Source: Scenedesmus sp. ARA3 (taxonomy: Eukaryota > Chlorophyta > Chlorophyceae > Sphaeropleales > Scenedesmaceae). From it: a stretch of DNA of 31,628 nucleotides. The notes under the pieces were generated by a model. The model worked only from the letters and a program-made list of their open reading frames with translations. It had not been told where the DNA came from and ran no database searches. Below are positions 30,601 through 31,628 of the stretch, one piece after another; the stretch's first letter is position 1; the number at the start of each line of letters is the position of its first letter. The position numbers were made by a program, and so were the translations under genes. The stretch lies in contig RWJK01000326.1 in the NCBI GenBank assembly GCA_004335835.1, positions 1-31,628 of the forward strand, read 5' to 3'.

Positions 30601-31628
30601 CCCATTTTACACTCAAGAGCAGCGCGTGCTGCGCTGCCACCACTAGCTGTGACAGCCCCACAGGCTCCTGCTACAGCAGCTAGCTAGGACAGACGGCACA
30701 CATGCCTGCTGTTTTATGGCTAGCCAGTAAGATATCAACCCCCTGGCGACAAAGAACACATGCTGGCTTGAAGTTGACGGTATGTAGCACACCAACATGC
30801 ATGCATACACAGCTCAGCCTGCTTGCGGTTGGTGCCTAGCAGTGCTTGGTGCGGCAGGCAGCACATAATCAGAAGGTAACGCCTTGAGCAGCTACCATGC
30901 ATAGGGCAGCACAGTCGGGTCGCCTGCCCGCTGAAAAGTCAGCCTCGCAGCATTGTCGGCTGACCATTAGCACATCTCTCAAACCAACGGTGCTAGATAC
31001 AAGGCTCGCATGCGCACAGTCCGCAACTGAAGCGACAAGAGACACTGCAGACAAAACAGCAGACACACAAGCAGATCCTGATGATGATTGCTGCTGCCTG
31101 CTGCACAGCAGAAACGCCACCAGGCAGGCATTGCGGGTGCCACCAGAAGGCAATAAATGCATCTCCATGGGGATGACCACAAGGTGAACCGAATGCAACC
31201 CCCTGTTCTGTTCCTACAGACACACACTATGACGCATACACAACCCGCAGCCTGTTCCGCACCCAGCATCCAGTACTGGGCGCCTGCTCACACCAACGGC
31301 TGTACAGCAGCACAAGCGCCAGCAGCCATCACCGTCAATAATCGCTTGTAACCTGTCATCATGACACACCAAATGGCAGCAAGCGAGGCAGCAGGACAGA
31401 CCGTGTATGAGCTGCTCACACTGAACCTTGCTAGCAGAGCTGCTGACCAGCGACACAAATCCAGCAACTGCTGCCAGCAGCTATGCTTGACGATAACATT
31501 CGCAACCCATACTCTTCCCTACGGACCATGCCCCGCGGACTTTTTGCGGGCTTGCGCCCCCCCCCTTCGTCGCAGCGAGGCTTGATACTGTGGCGTGCAC
31601 AGCGTGTGCGGGTGGGGTGGGGTAGGGG
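30601..31628. other. CA-rich end of the window; no gene seen
   Basis: The + strand is CA-rich again, as in minus-strand gene regions, but no exon can be defended. The last 100 bases hold a C9-10 run near 31556 and end in a G-rich tract. Confidence 0.4.
31608..31628 (+). repeat. G-rich tract with four or more G-runs (possible G-quadruplex)
   Basis: The final bases read gcgggtggggtggggtagggg, with four G-runs of 3-4 separated by one or two bases. This fits a G-quadruplex motif and is cut by the window edge. Confidence 0.6.

Overview
The window looks like nuclear DNA of a eukaryote, most likely a green alga (Chlorophyta, probably Chlamydomonadales or Sphaeropleales; this taxonomic guess is inference). 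The genes are split by GT-AG introns. One encodes a plastid-type starch synthase III with a starch-binding module, and a candidate transit peptide precedes it. Introns and flanks are full of CAG/CTG microsatellites. No mobile element, CRISPR array, rRNA or tRNA could be supported.

Layout. From 1 to 2000 (+) lies the 3' part of a TruA-type tRNA pseudouridine synthase, with tandemly copied exons. From 2821 to 4115 (-) there is a two-exon secreted LysM protein. From 5680 to 6740 (-) there is an unrecognised single-pass membrane protein with a TATA box, followed by a weak Cys-rich open frame at 6894-7448 (-). From 8707 to 17811 (-) there is a starch synthase III gene for which I could place 20 phase-compatible exons (827 codons), from a transit-peptide-like first exon to the stop; one further N-terminal exon is unresolved. 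From 18919 to 19879 (-) there is a small polytopic membrane protein with a Gln-rich tail. From 19947 to 20729 (-) there are three phased exons of a possible BRCT-like protein. From 23830 to 24696 (+) there is a three-exon gene of unknown function. The rest (about 2.0-2.8, 4.1-5.6, 7.6-8.7, 17.8-18.9, 21.1-23.8 and 24.7-31.6 kb) shows no coding sequence I can defend.

The most striking signal is not a gene. Three unrelated genes (TruA, LysM, starch synthase III) carry local tandem copies of exon edges together with their splice sites or stop codons. Acceptor-edge copies lie before the real exon, donor-edge copies lie after it, and stop-codon copies lie 111-117 bp past the real stop. Most offsets fall between about 90 and 180 bp. 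Several copies contain an in-frame stop or would shift the frame, so they are either dead decoys or possible poison exons. CTG microsatellites on the sense strand sit at many intron 3' ends. Base composition also follows inferred transcription: the + strand is TG-rich where genes are on +, and CA-rich where genes are on -.

Starch synthase III acts on starch in the plastid and TruA on tRNA; I see no functional link between neighbouring genes. All splice junctions are read from sequence alone, with no transcript evidence.
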